A stretch of DNA of 64,000 nucleotides. Origin: Stratiformator vulcanicus (GTDB taxonomy: Bacteria > Planctomycetota > Planctomycetia > Planctomycetales > Planctomycetaceae). This document shows, piece after piece, positions 38,277 through 46,896 of this stretch (position 1 is the first letter of the stretch; the number at the start of each line of letters is the position of its first letter). The notes under the pieces are model-generated. The model was not told the origin of the DNA. It did no database searches and saw nothing but the letters and a program-made list of their open reading frames with translations. The stretch is taken from positions 3,740,088 to 3,804,087 of the forward strand of contig NZ_CP036268.1 of NCBI RefSeq assembly GCF_007744515.1. Direction: 5' to 3'. Both the position numbers and the translations under genes were made by a program.

Positions 38277-39368
38277 TCATGTCCCCGAGTCGATCGCCCC
38301 CTGACAGCCGGAACCCGCACCTGCCATGCAACCGAAACAATGTCGGTTCACGATCACCCGTCGGCCCGCCACCGCTGGTCGGTCCTCCGCAACCTCCGGC
38401 TGATCGAGGTCGCGGATATTGTTCGGGATCGAGGCGTCGACTTCCAGACCCAGCATCTGATTGAAATCGCAGTCGTACAGCCGCCCGTCCCACCCAACGC
38501 TCAATGTATTGCGGCACATCAGCCCGTCGACGGCCGCCGGGTTAAATGCACGCACAAGTTTCATCAAATATTCATCGAAGCGACCCTGATCGACGAGTTC
38601 CTCCAAGAACCGACTGATGGGCATATTCGTGATCGTAAACAGCCGGGTGAATTCGACACCGAAGCGCGACCTAAGCTCTTCGCGGTAGTCGGCTTCGAGC
38701 GATTTCTGCTCGGGCGGCAGTGAAGGACCAACCGGATTGTAGACAAGCGTGAGCGACAGTGGTGAACCGGGCCAGCCGTACCCGAGTTCGTTCAGCCGGA
38801 GCAGCGCCTCGATCGACCGTTTGAAGGTCCCGTCGCCGCGCTGCTTGTCGGTGTTTTCTTCGAGATAGCAGGGCAGCGACGCGACGACCTCGACCTGATT
38901 CTCAGCCAGAAACTCCGGCATGTCGCGGAACTTGGGCGTGGTGAGAATTGTCAGATTGCAGCGATCGATCACGTGCACCCCGAGCTCGCGGGCCGATGTC
39001 ACCAAATGGCGAAACTGCGGATTCATTTCGGGCGCCCCGCCCGTCAGGTCGAGCGTATGCACGCCACCGCGCTTTAAGACGCGCAGGCACGCGTCGGCCG
39101 TCTCCCGATCCATCATCTCCCGCCGATCGGGCCCGGCGTCGACGTGACAATGCCGACAGGTCATGTTGCAGAGCTTGCCGACGTTGACCTGCAAAATCTC
39201 CACCGGCCCCGCCGTCAATGGCCCGAGGCCGTGCTGTTCGAGATGTTCCTCGAACGTCGAATGCTGCTCCGCCTCAGACAGCAACCGCACCTGCGCCTGC
39301 CCATCGGCAAGTGCATGCCCCCGTCGGGCCAGCGACTGCGTCGGTCGATGGAGTTGGACCAAGTTCAT
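38277..39368 (-). CDS. arsS: Arsenosugar biosynthesis radical SAM protein ArsS
   Basis: ArsS-type radical SAM enzymes transfer an adenosyl group to dimethylarsenite on the way to arsenosugars. From ATG 39368 the protein is 363 residues; the cluster motif is CNMTCRHC (Cys67, 71, 74), followed by HVDAGPDRREMM, LDLTGGAPEMNPQFR, DRCNLTILT and FGCMAGAGSGCQG, the Cys-rich C-terminus typical of ArsS. The open frame continues upstream to 39485 only by reading through the flanking repeat of the RAYT element, so the insertion lies just 26 bases before the start codon. Confidence 0.93.
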   Translation of the reverse strand: MNLVQLHRPTQSLARRGHALADGQAQVRLLSEAEQHSTFEEHLEQHGLGPLTAGPVEILQVNVGKLCNMTCRHCHVDAGPDRREMMDRETADACLRVLKRGGVHTLDLTGGAPEMNPQFRHLVTSARELGVHVIDRCNLTILTTPKFRDMPEFLAENQVEVVASLPCYLEENTDKQRGDGTFKRSIEALLRLNELGYGWPGSPLSLTLVYNPVGPSLPPEQKSLEADYREELRSRFGVEFTRLFTITNMPISRFLEELVDQGRFDEYLMKLVRAFNPAAVDGLMCRNTLSVGWDGRLYDCDFNQMLGLEVDASIPNNIRDLDQPEVAEDRPAVAGRRVIVNRHCFGCMAGAGSGCQGAIDSGT

Positions 39369-39394
39369 CGGCAGATTCTTCGGGATAAAATATC

Positions 39395-39450
39395 GGGTGG
39401 CCCGGCCGAACATCGGCCGGGTCGCGCAGCGACAAGATGCTGTTCGAGAA
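39395..39450 (-). repeat. REP-like repeat, left copy
   Basis: It contains CCCGGCCGAACATCGGCCGG, an 8-base palindrome with a seven-base loop, then the conserved tail. It lies 26 bases before the arsS start and 57 bases past the RAYT stop codon. Confidence 0.85.
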
Positions 39451-39507
39451 ACTTTCGCATGTTCTACAAATGCCCAACGCTTCAAGCGATTGATTCACTG
39501 CCGAAGA

Positions 39508-40026
39508 TCACTCAAGACTATCCGGCCAACCAATCGGCACGCCGACCGAACGTCCTAACTCGTACCAACCCACTGATGACCAACGCCAGTCGGTGGCTCG
39601 GTCAACCAGCCCCGCTCGAACAGGATTCAAATGCATGTAGTTTAATTTCTCCTCGGCCTTCGCAATGTTCAGCACATTGAAGTCGTAGTACCGTGCCTGC
39701 CAGACTGTTTTGTCATCAAGACCATTCCAGTATTTGGGCATCCATATCTCATAATGTCTCGCAATCAATGAGGATGTCTGCATCTTCCAGACATCCATGA
39801 ATTCACAGAGTTGCCCCGGCGTCGGAAACCACACCATCGCATGCACGTGATCCGGCATGAGTACAAATCCGAGGCATAATCCGCTTCTGTCGGAGAGGCG
39901 TTGGCCGAGTTGGCCGAGGACGATCCGACATTGCTTGTCATGCTGAAGAAGTTTGCGGCGTTTAAAGCATGAGAACGTAAGAAAATGGACCGTCGGCTGG
40001 TCGTCGATGACCTGGCGGTGAGACAT
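39508..40026 (-). CDS. REP-associated tyrosine transposase (RAYT, TnpA_REP family)
   Basis: The 172-residue protein is a Y1 HUH nuclease of the RAYT group. The HUH motif is MPDHVHAMVWFP, the catalytic Tyr lies in WQARYYDFNV, and the C-terminal YMHLNPVRAGLVDRATDWRWSS is the family hallmark. RAYTs recognise and move REP palindromes such as those on both sides here. The frame is intact, so the element may still be active. Unlike IS200, no second ORF is present. Confidence 0.93.
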   Translation of the reverse strand: MSHRQVIDDQPTVHFLTFSCFKRRKLLQHDKQCRIVLGQLGQRLSDRSGLCLGFVLMPDHVHAMVWFPTPGQLCEFMDVWKMQTSSLIARHYEIWMPKYWNGLDDKTVWQARYYDFNVLNIAKAEEKLNYMHLNPVRAGLVDRATDWRWSSVGWYELGRSVGVPIGWPDSLE

Positions 40027-40064
40027 CTTTAAATCAGGTCACTGTGACTGGCGAATCGGTAAGG

Positions 40065-40119
40065 TTCTCGAAAAGCATCTTGTCGCTGCGCGACCCGGCC
40101 ATGAAAGGCCGGGCTACCC
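40065..40119 (+). repeat. REP-like repeat, right copy
   Basis: It is inverted relative to the left copy, with palindrome CCCGGCCATGAAAGGCCGGG (six-base loop). It starts 38 bases upstream of the RAYT start and ends 7 bases before the arsM stop codon. Confidence 0.85.
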
Positions 40120-40126
40120 GTTGGTT

Positions 40127-41308
40127 TCAACAACACGCCCCGCCGTCGCAGCCCTCCGTCTCTGCCTCGGTCGTCGCGTCGTAATCCTTACCCTTCGTTT
40201 CTTCCGGGTGTCGCCGTGCGTTCTTTCGGCAGTCGTATTCCGCAGCTTGTTCGAGCGGGATGTTGTGCCGCGGTTCGACCGGTAAGAACTGGCCTTCGTA
40301 CGGGCCTTGTTGCAGCAGTCTAAAAGTCTTGTCGCAGACGGCCATGCGTTCGCCGCGGTAGTAGGTGTGGCCGTCGTCGTCGGTGACGTGTTGAAAGGGG
40401 CCGCGGTAGATCATCGCCTGATTACGGTCGAGGCACGGGCCCTGTTTGCCCTTGTACGCGACGACGGTAACAGAGCGGAATTCGATCCCATTGACCGTCC
40501 GCCAAGGTTTTTCTTCGCGTTTTTCGATCGCAATGCCGTGGAAGCCGGCCGCTTCGAATTCCTTAAGGAACTGGTCCTCCCGCCAAGCACCGGAGATACA
40601 GCCGGACCACAGCTCGGGATCATTGCGCATCTGTTCGGGGACGTCTTCATCGCTGACGATATCACTGATCGCCGCTTTGCCGCCTCGCTTGAGCACGCGG
40701 AAAATCTCAGCAAAGAGCTGCCGGCGGTCGGCTGGGCGGACAAGGTTGAGCACACAATTGGAGACGACACAATCGACCGAGTCGTCGGCGATCATCGGCT
40801 CCTCGCGGCGGATACGATCTTCGATCCGCCGGGCTTCGAGGATGCCGTCGACTGTCGAAACGTCGACATCGCTAAGCGATTCAGCAAGCTCTTCCAAATC
40901 GATCGCGAGGTCCTGAATTCGGCCGTTGCGGAAGTCGACATTTGAGAATCCGAGTTTGTCGGCCATCTCGCCGCGATATTGGCGGGCGAGTCCGAGCATT
41001 TCGCAATTGCAGTCGACACCGATGACCCGGCCCGACTCGCCGACGACCTGGGCGGCGATGTAGCAGAGCTTGCCGCCACCGGAGCCGAGGTCGACGACGG
41101 TGTCGCCCGGTTTCAAGAAGGGGGAAGGGTCGCCGCAGCCGTAATCGCGCTCGATGATTTCGTCGGGAATGATCTCCAGCAGCGAGCGGTCGTATTCAAC
41201 GGGGCAGCACAGCGCCTCTTCCCGCTGTGTCGCAGCGGCGGAGTAGCGTTGCCGCACCGAGTCATCTTCCGTGAGAACCTGCAATCCCTTTGAGCTAACG
41301 GTGGCCAT
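40127..41308 (-). CDS. arsM: ArsM-like arsenite S-adenosylmethionine methyltransferase
   Basis: From ATG 41308 (AGGA about 6 bases upstream) the 393-residue protein has a class I methyltransferase fold: motif I VVDLGSGGGKLCYIA, GVDCNCEML, VDCVVSNCVLNLV and LKRGGKAAISDIV. The early CCPVEYD (Cys34-Cys35) and Cys in VSNCVLN resemble the arsenic-binding cysteines of ArsM. A C-terminal extension of about 110 residues ends in a cysteine-rich CDGGACC tail. ArsM methylates arsenite; together with arsS it would make methylated or sugar arsenicals. The substrate is family- and context-based inference. Confidence 0.88.
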   Translation of the reverse strand: MATVSSKGLQVLTEDDSVRQRYSAAATQREEALCCPVEYDRSLLEIIPDEIIERDYGCGDPSPFLKPGDTVVDLGSGGGKLCYIAAQVVGESGRVIGVDCNCEMLGLARQYRGEMADKLGFSNVDFRNGRIQDLAIDLEELAESLSDVDVSTVDGILEARRIEDRIRREEPMIADDSVDCVVSNCVLNLVRPADRRQLFAEIFRVLKRGGKAAISDIVSDEDVPEQMRNDPELWSGCISGAWREDQFLKEFEAAGFHGIAIEKREEKPWRTVNGIEFRSVTVVAYKGKQGPCLDRNQAMIYRGPFQHVTDDDGHTYYRGERMAVCDKTFRLLQQGPYEGQFLPVEPRHNIPLEQAAEYDCRKNARRHPEETKGKDYDATTEAETEGCDGGACC

Positions 41309-41656
41309 CGCGTTCCTGATGCTGATCGATTTCTGTTGGATCGGCGTGACGTGCCAGCCGAACCTTCGTGCTTGTTGCAACAAAGATACGCATCTTGTCA
41401 AACGTCATGCTGTGATGCATCCCACAAAAACTGACACGCGCTGGATGCGGGCGACCACCGCCGGAACCGGTAGAATCGGCACATCTGTTCGGACTGATCG
41501 CCGACAGTGCTCAAAAGTGCGAGAATCGACAATGACCACGTTTCGATTTGACAGCGCACCGGTGCGACCTAAGTTTTCGGCGAATCGCAACTCAACGACG
41601 GCGATGACCATCTCCAAAAGCCGTCGCAAATTCATCCCCGGAAAGAGACAGTCCCC
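41309..41656. other. Divergent intergenic region between arsM and a pseudopilin gene
   Basis: About 350 bases that must hold the promoters for the leftward arsenic genes and the rightward pseudopilin. I see no ArsR-type gene and no obvious dyad operator near the arsM start. Confidence 0.5.
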
Positions 41657-42157
41657 ATGCGGTGCCCCAACACTCGTCGCCAGCGACGCGGATTCACGCT
41701 CGTCGAAGTCTTGATTGTCGTCGTGATTCTCGGAATTCTGGCCGCGACGGTTCTGCCGTCGTTCACCGATTTCAGCGGTGACGCCCGCGAATCGGCACTG
41801 AAGCAAAACCTTCAGATGCTTCGGAGCCAGATCGAAATGTATCGGCTCGAACACAACGGGAAATTCCCGGCCAATGGTTCGACGACAGAGTCCGATTTCA
41901 TTGAAGCCTTGACGCTTTCGAGCGATACCAACGGCACCACTGGTGCGATCGGGACGAAGCCGCACGGGCCGTACATTGTTGGATCGGTCCCCGCGAACCC
42001 GCTCAACGGCGAGAACTCGGTTACGATCATCGCCACGTCGGTTTCGGCCGCCACGCCGGATGACTCGACCGGCTACATTTACAACCCCAGTACCGGCCAA
42101 ATCAAAGCGAACAGCACCGGGGTTGATGCCGACAACGTCGACTACGATTCGTACTAA
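41657..42157 (+). CDS. Type II secretion/type IV pilin-like pseudopilin
   Basis: The 166-residue protein has a class III signal: a basic leader (RCPNTRRQRRG), then FTLVEVLIVVVILGILAATVLP with the conserved Glu at position +5 after the predicted prepilin peptidase cut (G/F). The later KQNLQMLRSQIEMYRLEHNGKFPA resembles GspG, the major pseudopilin. The gene stands alone, so assembly partners are elsewhere. A strong intrinsic terminator follows at 42226. Confidence 0.88.
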   Translation: MRCPNTRRQRRGFTLVEVLIVVVILGILAATVLPSFTDFSGDARESALKQNLQMLRSQIEMYRLEHNGKFPANGSTTESDFIEALTLSSDTNGTTGAIGTKPHGPYIVGSVPANPLNGENSVTIIATSVSAATPDDSTGYIYNPSTGQIKANSTGVDADNVDYDSY

Positions 42158-42225
42158 GTCGGTGCCGGGTGATCCTCGGGTCGAACGACAGGTCATCCAC
42201 GTTTGACCCGCACCTTTTCAAATTG

Positions 42226-42257
42226 AACCGGCAACCGCTTGCGGTTGCCGGTTTTTT
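42226..42257 (+). terminator. Intrinsic terminator after the pseudopilin gene
   Basis: A perfect 13-bp stem (AACCGGCAACCGC with GCGGTTGCCGGTT) with a two-base loop is followed by six Ts. It lies before the ATG at 42322, which supports that start for the next gene. Confidence 0.95.
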
Positions 42258-42321
42258 CGTGCGCCCTATTGTGGCACTGTCCTCTGATAGTCCGCCCCCC
42301 AAACTTCGCCACGCTTGTCGG

Positions 42322-43584
42322 ATGAGCCTGCCGATCGACCTTCCCGTCCTGCAGAACTGGAGTTGCCACAATTGCGGCGGCTGCTGCCGACAGCACCTCG
42401 TCGAAATCACGGCGGCCGAAAAAGACCGAATCGAGAAGCAGCGGTGGGCCGACGATACCGCCCTCGGCCCCGGGACACCCGCGGTGGTGCCGCTCTCGCC
42501 GAGACAAAAGCGTTGGCGATTGAATCAACGGCCCGACGGCGCCTGCGTGTTCCTTGATGAAAACGGCCTGTGCCGAATTCACGCCAAGTTCGGGGAGGCG
42601 GCCAAACCGCTCGCCTGCCGCGTCTATCCGTATGCGTTTCATCCCGCGGGCAAAAATCGCGTCACGGTCAGTCTGCGCTACAGTTGCCCCTCCGTTGTCG
42701 GTAACCGCGGGGCCTCCGCCAAAGAAAGCGCTCAGGAAATACGAAAGATCGGGCGGGAAGTTGTCCCGAAAAAGAAGCAGGATTACCCGGCGCCCCGAAT
42801 CTCCGCCCACGAGAGCGTTGGCTGGGAGGATGTTGGTCGATTCGTCACCGCGCTCGACGCGACCTTCGATCGCGAGCAACCGGTCTTGCACAATCTCCTG
42901 ACGGCCGTGTTCTGGATGAGCATCGTCGATCAGGCAAAGTTCGAAGACGTCCGGGGCAAGCGACTCGAAGAATTTCTCGATCTGATCATCGCCGGAGCGG
43001 CCGCCGAAGTGCCCGATGACCTCGGCGAATTCGATCCGCCCTCGCGGATGGGTCGGCTGCAATTTCGCATTCGCCTCGGATATTACGCCCGCAGGGATAC
43101 CGCGGCGATGATGGCCACGGGGCTGCGCGGGCGATGGCGTTTACTCTCGGCCGCGCTCGGCCTAGCAAGGGGGAAGGGACAGCTTCCGATGCTGCGGGAC
43201 GATCTGCCGCGAGTGCCGTTCGAGGCCTTGGAGCAATCATTCGGGCCGCTGCCGGAATCGACCGATGCCCTCTTCGCCCGCTACTTCCGAACGAAAATCA
43301 CGGGTATGCACTTCTGCGGCCGGGCGTACTACGATCGCCCGCTGTGCGAGGGGCTGTTCTCGCTCGCCCTGGTTTTTCCGATCACGCTCTACCTGGCCCG
43401 CTGGATCGCCGCCGCCGATGGCCGGTCGACCCTTTCGGACGATGATCTCGCCCATGCGCTCACGATCGCGGACCACAATCACGGGTACTCCGAGGCGCTC
43501 GGCTCAACCTTCGCGACCCGGCAAGTCCGTCAACTGATGACACTGGGTGACCTGCCGAAGCTCTGCGTGTGGTATGCGAGGTGA
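42322..43584 (+). CDS. YkgJ-family cysteine cluster protein
   Basis: The 420-residue protein opens with a Cys cluster (CHNCGGCCRQHLVEI) and then CVFLDENGLCRIH and KPLACRVYPYAF, which together are the YkgJ zinc/iron-chelating signature. The remaining 300 residues are helical and Arg-rich, as in the long relatives annotated near FliB-type lysine methylases; I would not assign methylase activity. ATG 42322 follows the terminator, so the open frame back to 42169 is not used. Confidence 0.8.
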   Translation: MSLPIDLPVLQNWSCHNCGGCCRQHLVEITAAEKDRIEKQRWADDTALGPGTPAVVPLSPRQKRWRLNQRPDGACVFLDENGLCRIHAKFGEAAKPLACRVYPYAFHPAGKNRVTVSLRYSCPSVVGNRGASAKESAQEIRKIGREVVPKKKQDYPAPRISAHESVGWEDVGRFVTALDATFDREQPVLHNLLTAVFWMSIVDQAKFEDVRGKRLEEFLDLIIAGAAAEVPDDLGEFDPPSRMGRLQFRIRLGYYARRDTAAMMATGLRGRWRLLSAALGLARGKGQLPMLRDDLPRVPFEALEQSFGPLPESTDALFARYFRTKITGMHFCGRAYYDRPLCEGLFSLALVFPITLYLARWIAAADGRSTLSDDDLAHALTIADHNHGYSEALGSTFATRQVRQLMTLGDLPKLCVWYAR

Positions 43585-43620
43585 GTTGAGTGTTGAGAGT
43601 CGAGAGCTGAGAGCTGAGAG
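43583..43620. repeat. Purine-rich short repeat after the Cys-cluster gene
   Basis: The stretch is built from GAG-rich units such as GAGAGCT twice in tandem (43602-43615) with a further partial unit. It resembles in style the purine-rich repeat at 28993 but differs in sequence. It is intergenic and has no clear role. Confidence 0.6.
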
Positions 43621-43763
43621 TCTCACGAATCGGATTTCATTTTTGGCCGTCTGACTGCTGAATTCGACGTACTCAAGACAATCGTTGGCTTCGTCGGTGC
43701 GCTTTAAGACGCTCAGCGATTCGCTTAAGCTGGGGGAACATTCGTACCAGAACGGAATCGGAC

Positions 43764-45380
43764 ATGTCGACATCGCCGAACGGGTTGTTTCGCGGCTACG
43801 AGGACGACGAAGCGGACGATATTCAGAGTCTGCCGGTCTCGATCCCGCTTGAACTCGTGGTCCGCGATCACGAAGTCATCCGCGAACTGCTCCAACATTC
43901 TGAAGGTCGCGACCGGGACGATTTTGCCCTCTCGGCGCTTCGGCTCGGCGTTCTCTCGATTCGACAGGCCTCCGGCGAAATCGACTCCTCAGCCGTTCGG
44001 CGGGAAGGGGAGCGACTGATCGAGGGTGTCGAACAGTCTCTTTCCCAACACAAAGCACTGCTCGAATCAAAACTTCAGGACACGCTTCGCACTTACTTCA
44101 ATCCTGAAGATGGCCATTTCACCGAACGGGTCCAGAAGCTCGTCGACAAAGATGGCGAATTTGCCGGCGTGATCGAACGCATGGTGACGGGCGAAGGCTC
44201 CGAACTGGCCCGCCGGCTCGATCAACAGTTCGGCCCCAATAGTTCTCTTGCCCGCATGCTCTCGAGCGATCCCGAAGCGGGGGACGGCTTCCTTTCGGCG
44301 CTGCGACGGACGATCGAGGGAGACGTCACCCGGCAGCGGGAAATGTTGCTTAAGGAATTTCAGATCGAGAATGACCAGTCGGCTCTGTACCGCCTGCTGA
44401 CACATGTCGCCAACAAGAATAAGGAACTGCGCGAAGGTCTGGCTTCGGAGGTCACCAAACTGACCGACGAATTTGATTTCGGCCGTGACGAGTCGGCGAT
44501 TTCACGCATGAAACGGTCTCTGGAGCAGACACAGTCGAAGATCGATCAAAACCTGACGCTCGACCAGGAAGACAGCGCCCTGTCGCGGCTCAAACGAGAG
44601 ATGTTCGAACTGCTCAAGGAACAGGGCAAGTCGGCCAGCGAGTTTCAGGAGGAGATCAAGAGCACGATCCGAGAACTGAAAGCCCGTGAGAAAGAACGAG
44701 CCGCCTCAACGCGACACGGCGACGACTTCGAGGCCGATGTGCTCGCCGCTTTTCAAACGGCCGCCGAGCCATCGGGAGCGATCGTGACCCCGTGCGGGAA
44801 CACGACCGGCAGCATTCCGTACTGTAAGAAGGGCGACATCGTCATCGAACTCGGTTCCGATCACGCGGCAGCCGGAAGCAGAATCGCGATCGAAGCCAAG
44901 GAAGACCGGTCTTACTCGCTGAGCGCCGCGCTGGCTGAGATCGAAGAAGCGCGGAAGAATCGCGGAGCCGAGGTCGGCATTTTCATTTTCTCTTCGAAAG
45001 TAGCCAGCGAAGACTTCGAACCCTTCTCGCGAATCGGAGACGATCTGCTCGTGGTGTGGGATTCGGAAGACCCTGACGATCAGCTCAAGGTCCGGCTCGC
45101 GTTCAGCGTGGCCACGGCGCTGTGCACTCACAAAGGGGCACAGCGAGACCGAGTCGAAGTCGACTTTACGGAGATCGAAACTTCAATCCGAGCGGTCGAG
45201 AAGCAGGCCGGCAGCCTCGACGAAATTCGCAAATTCGCTGAGGGCATCGAGGATCGGGCGGGCAAAATCATTGCCAAACTCGATACCCGGCAGAAGACAC
45301 TGCGTCGGCAAGTCGATCGTCTTGACGATCAGGTCGAGGAGCTGAAGAACGTATTCAAGACCGTGGCCGAGGATGCGTGA
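43764..45380 (+). CDS. Coiled-coil repeat protein with a PD-(D/E)XK-like nuclease core
   Basis: No close family recognised. In the 538-residue protein, residues 85-310 are helical and carry spaced repeats of the type D-x-(E/Q)-S-A-x-x-R-(L/M): NDQSALYRLL (203-212), RDESAISRMK (241-250), QEDSALSRLK (268-277), with weaker versions at 115-166. Residues 318-410 look like a PD-(D/E)XK core: GDDFEADVLAAF helix, GDIVIEL strand (Asp358), RIAIEAKED (Glu377, Lys379), and EEARKNRGAEVGIFIFS. This resembles the DUF2130 style. A second coiled coil ends the protein. No signal or membrane segment. Confidence 0.7.
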   Translation: MSTSPNGLFRGYEDDEADDIQSLPVSIPLELVVRDHEVIRELLQHSEGRDRDDFALSALRLGVLSIRQASGEIDSSAVRREGERLIEGVEQSLSQHKALLESKLQDTLRTYFNPEDGHFTERVQKLVDKDGEFAGVIERMVTGEGSELARRLDQQFGPNSSLARMLSSDPEAGDGFLSALRRTIEGDVTRQREMLLKEFQIENDQSALYRLLTHVANKNKELREGLASEVTKLTDEFDFGRDESAISRMKRSLEQTQSKIDQNLTLDQEDSALSRLKREMFELLKEQGKSASEFQEEIKSTIRELKAREKERAASTRHGDDFEADVLAAFQTAAEPSGAIVTPCGNTTGSIPYCKKGDIVIELGSDHAAAGSRIAIEAKEDRSYSLSAALAEIEEARKNRGAEVGIFIFSSKVASEDFEPFSRIGDDLLVVWDSEDPDDQLKVRLAFSVATALCTHKGAQRDRVEVDFTEIETSIRAVEKQAGSLDEIRKFAEGIEDRAGKIIAKLDTRQKTLRRQVDRLDDQVEELKNVFKTVAEDA

Positions 45381-45550
45381 TCAGCGACGATTCCAATCCT
45401 GATTCCGGTCGAAAACCAAACAATCGCCAAAGTCGGGCGTCCTTACTAGCACGAGCGACGGATGCACATTAGGGTGCCGATCTGTTGGCACAATTCAGTC
45501 GCAACAGCGGCTTGAAACGTCAGTTTTACCTCACGACCTTGGAGCATGAC

Positions 45551-45898
45551 GTGGCAGACGAAACGACGAATGGCGATGCGGCCGATGACGGCAATCCTCC
45601 GCAGCAGCAGGTCAAATTCAACGTGGATGATTCGAACGTCCACGCGACCTACACCAACTTCTGCCGGGTCAACAGCACTGCGGAAGAGTTGATTCTCGAC
45701 ATCGGGCTCAATGCTAATCCCGCGACCGCGCAGGAAGGCAACGTGCGGGTCGATCAGCGGGTGATCATGAATCATTACACGGCGAAACGACTCTTGGCCG
45801 CGCTTTCGATGGCGGTTCAGCGACACGAGCAGGCCTTCGGTGCGATCGAACTCGACGTTCGCCGTCGGGTCCAGGCCATGCCGCCCGCGTCATCTTGA
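45551..45898 (+). CDS. DUF3467 protein
   Basis: The 115-residue product carries the DUF3467 pattern: ATYTNFCRVNSTAEELILDIGLN, VDQRVIMNHYTAKRLLAALSMAVQRHEQAFGAIELDVRRR in consecutive parts. The start is GTG 45551, with GGAG 6 bases upstream; the open frame before it is not homologous. Function of the family is unknown. It lies 170 bases after the nuclease-like gene and is co-oriented. Confidence 0.85.
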   Translation: MADETTNGDAADDGNPPQQQVKFNVDDSNVHATYTNFCRVNSTAEELILDIGLNANPATAQEGNVRVDQRVIMNHYTAKRLLAALSMAVQRHEQAFGAIELDVRRRVQAMPPASS

Positions 45899-45949
45899 AT
45901 TCCAGCTGGCGTTGGCCGCGCTCGCTAAATCGATCATTCGGACGTTCCG

Positions 45950-46828
45950 ATGCCCGACGTTCGCCGAATTGACCAACCCCCAGAGCCCCCCGATCGTGAA
46001 TCGGGGGGGCACAAGGGGACGTTCGGTCGCGTCGTGGTCGTGGCCGGATCCCGCGGAATGTCAGGAGCGGCTGCGCTTTGTGGCTTGGGGGCTCTGCGCG
46101 GCGGAGCCGGGCTGGTTTTTGTCGCGATCCCCGATCGCATTGTCGAGACCGTCGCCTCGGTCGAGCCGGCGCTGCTGACGGTTCCGATACCGGATGACGC
46201 GACGGGGCGATTCACGGCTTCGTCACTTCGTCCCGCACTCGACGCGATTTCCAAAGCCGACGCCGTCGTGCTTGGCCCCGGCATTGGTCAGATCGATGAG
46301 AGTCGCCAATTCGTGCGGTCGGTCCTTGACGCATTCGAGGGACCGCTCGTGCTTGATGCCGACGGCCTTAACGCGGTGGCTTCGAGCGGTCCGCCGTTCG
46401 ACTTTGGCCCGGGACCGCGAATACTGACACCTCATCCGGGCGAATTTTCTCGGCTGACGGGGCGATCGATTCATGACGTGCAGGCGAGCCGTGAGACCTC
46501 GGCGATCGAGTTTGCCAAGCAAACCGGGGCGGTGGTCGTGCTGAAGGGAGCGGGGACCGTCGTGACCGACGGCGAGCAACTCTTCGTCAATTCGACTGGC
46601 AACTCCGGTATGGGAACGGGCGGAACCGGTGACGTCCTCGCAGGACTTCTCGCAGCGCTCCTCGGGCAGGGGATGTCGCACTTCGACGCGGCCTGCTTCG
46701 GTGCCCATTTGCACGGACTGGCCGGCGATCTGTCCGCGGCGGAACTGACCGAGCCGGGAATGATTGCCACCGACCTCGCGTGGTTCCTCACGCGGGCTTG
46801 GGAAGTCGTGCTTGGTGAGGAAGGGTAG
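45950..46828 (+). CDS. nnrD: ADP-dependent NAD(P)H-hydrate dehydratase
   Basis: This repair enzyme dehydrates damaged NAD(P)H hydrates. The 292-residue protein matches the YjeF C-terminal/ribokinase-like fold: KGTFGRVVVVAGSRGMSGAA, VVLGPGIG, LVLDADGLNAV, LTPHPGEFSRLTG, VVLKGAGTVVTDG and the nucleotide site GTGGTGDVLAGLLAALLGQG. The N-terminal epimerase half (YjeF_N, nnrE) is missing here, so the epimerase must be encoded elsewhere. Confidence 0.93.
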   Translation: MPDVRRIDQPPEPPDRESGGHKGTFGRVVVVAGSRGMSGAAALCGLGALRGGAGLVFVAIPDRIVETVASVEPALLTVPIPDDATGRFTASSLRPALDAISKADAVVLGPGIGQIDESRQFVRSVLDAFEGPLVLDADGLNAVASSGPPFDFGPGPRILTPHPGEFSRLTGRSIHDVQASRETSAIEFAKQTGAVVVLKGAGTVVTDGEQLFVNSTGNSGMGTGGTGDVLAGLLAALLGQGMSHFDAACFGAHLHGLAGDLSAAELTEPGMIATDLAWFLTRAWEVVLGEEG

Positions 46829-46854
46829 CGGAAATTGAAATGCCGACGCAGGGA

Positions 46855-46895
46855 CCCACGGGGCGGTGCCCGTGGGCTTTGCGGAGGGACTTTTT
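46855..46895. terminator. Hairpin between convergent nnrD and sppA
   Basis: CCCACGGG (46855-46862) pairs perfectly with CCCGTGGG (46869-46876) around a six-base loop, and five Ts come 14 bases later (46891-46895). The T-run is distant for a textbook terminator, so this may be either a terminator or a dispersed palindrome. Confidence 0.45.
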
Positions 46896-46896
46896 G

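Larger units (their letters stand above)
39395..40119. mobile_element. RAYT element with flanking inverted hairpin repeats (REPIN-like)
   Basis: A 56-base repeat at 39395-39450 and its inverted copy at 40065-40119 (about 85% identical; the loop differs) flank a RAYT transposase gene. Each repeat holds a palindrome with arms GCCCGGCC and GGCCGGGT plus the shared sequence GTCGCGCAGCGACAAGATGC. Opposed hairpins next to a RAYT gene fit the REP-element arrangement. The element separates arsM from arsS. Confidence 0.85.

Noticed and set aside
42193-43062. 289-codon minus-strand frame opposite the YkgJ-type gene
   Set aside because: It crosses a strong intrinsic terminator and is antisense to a Cys-cluster protein with clear motifs.
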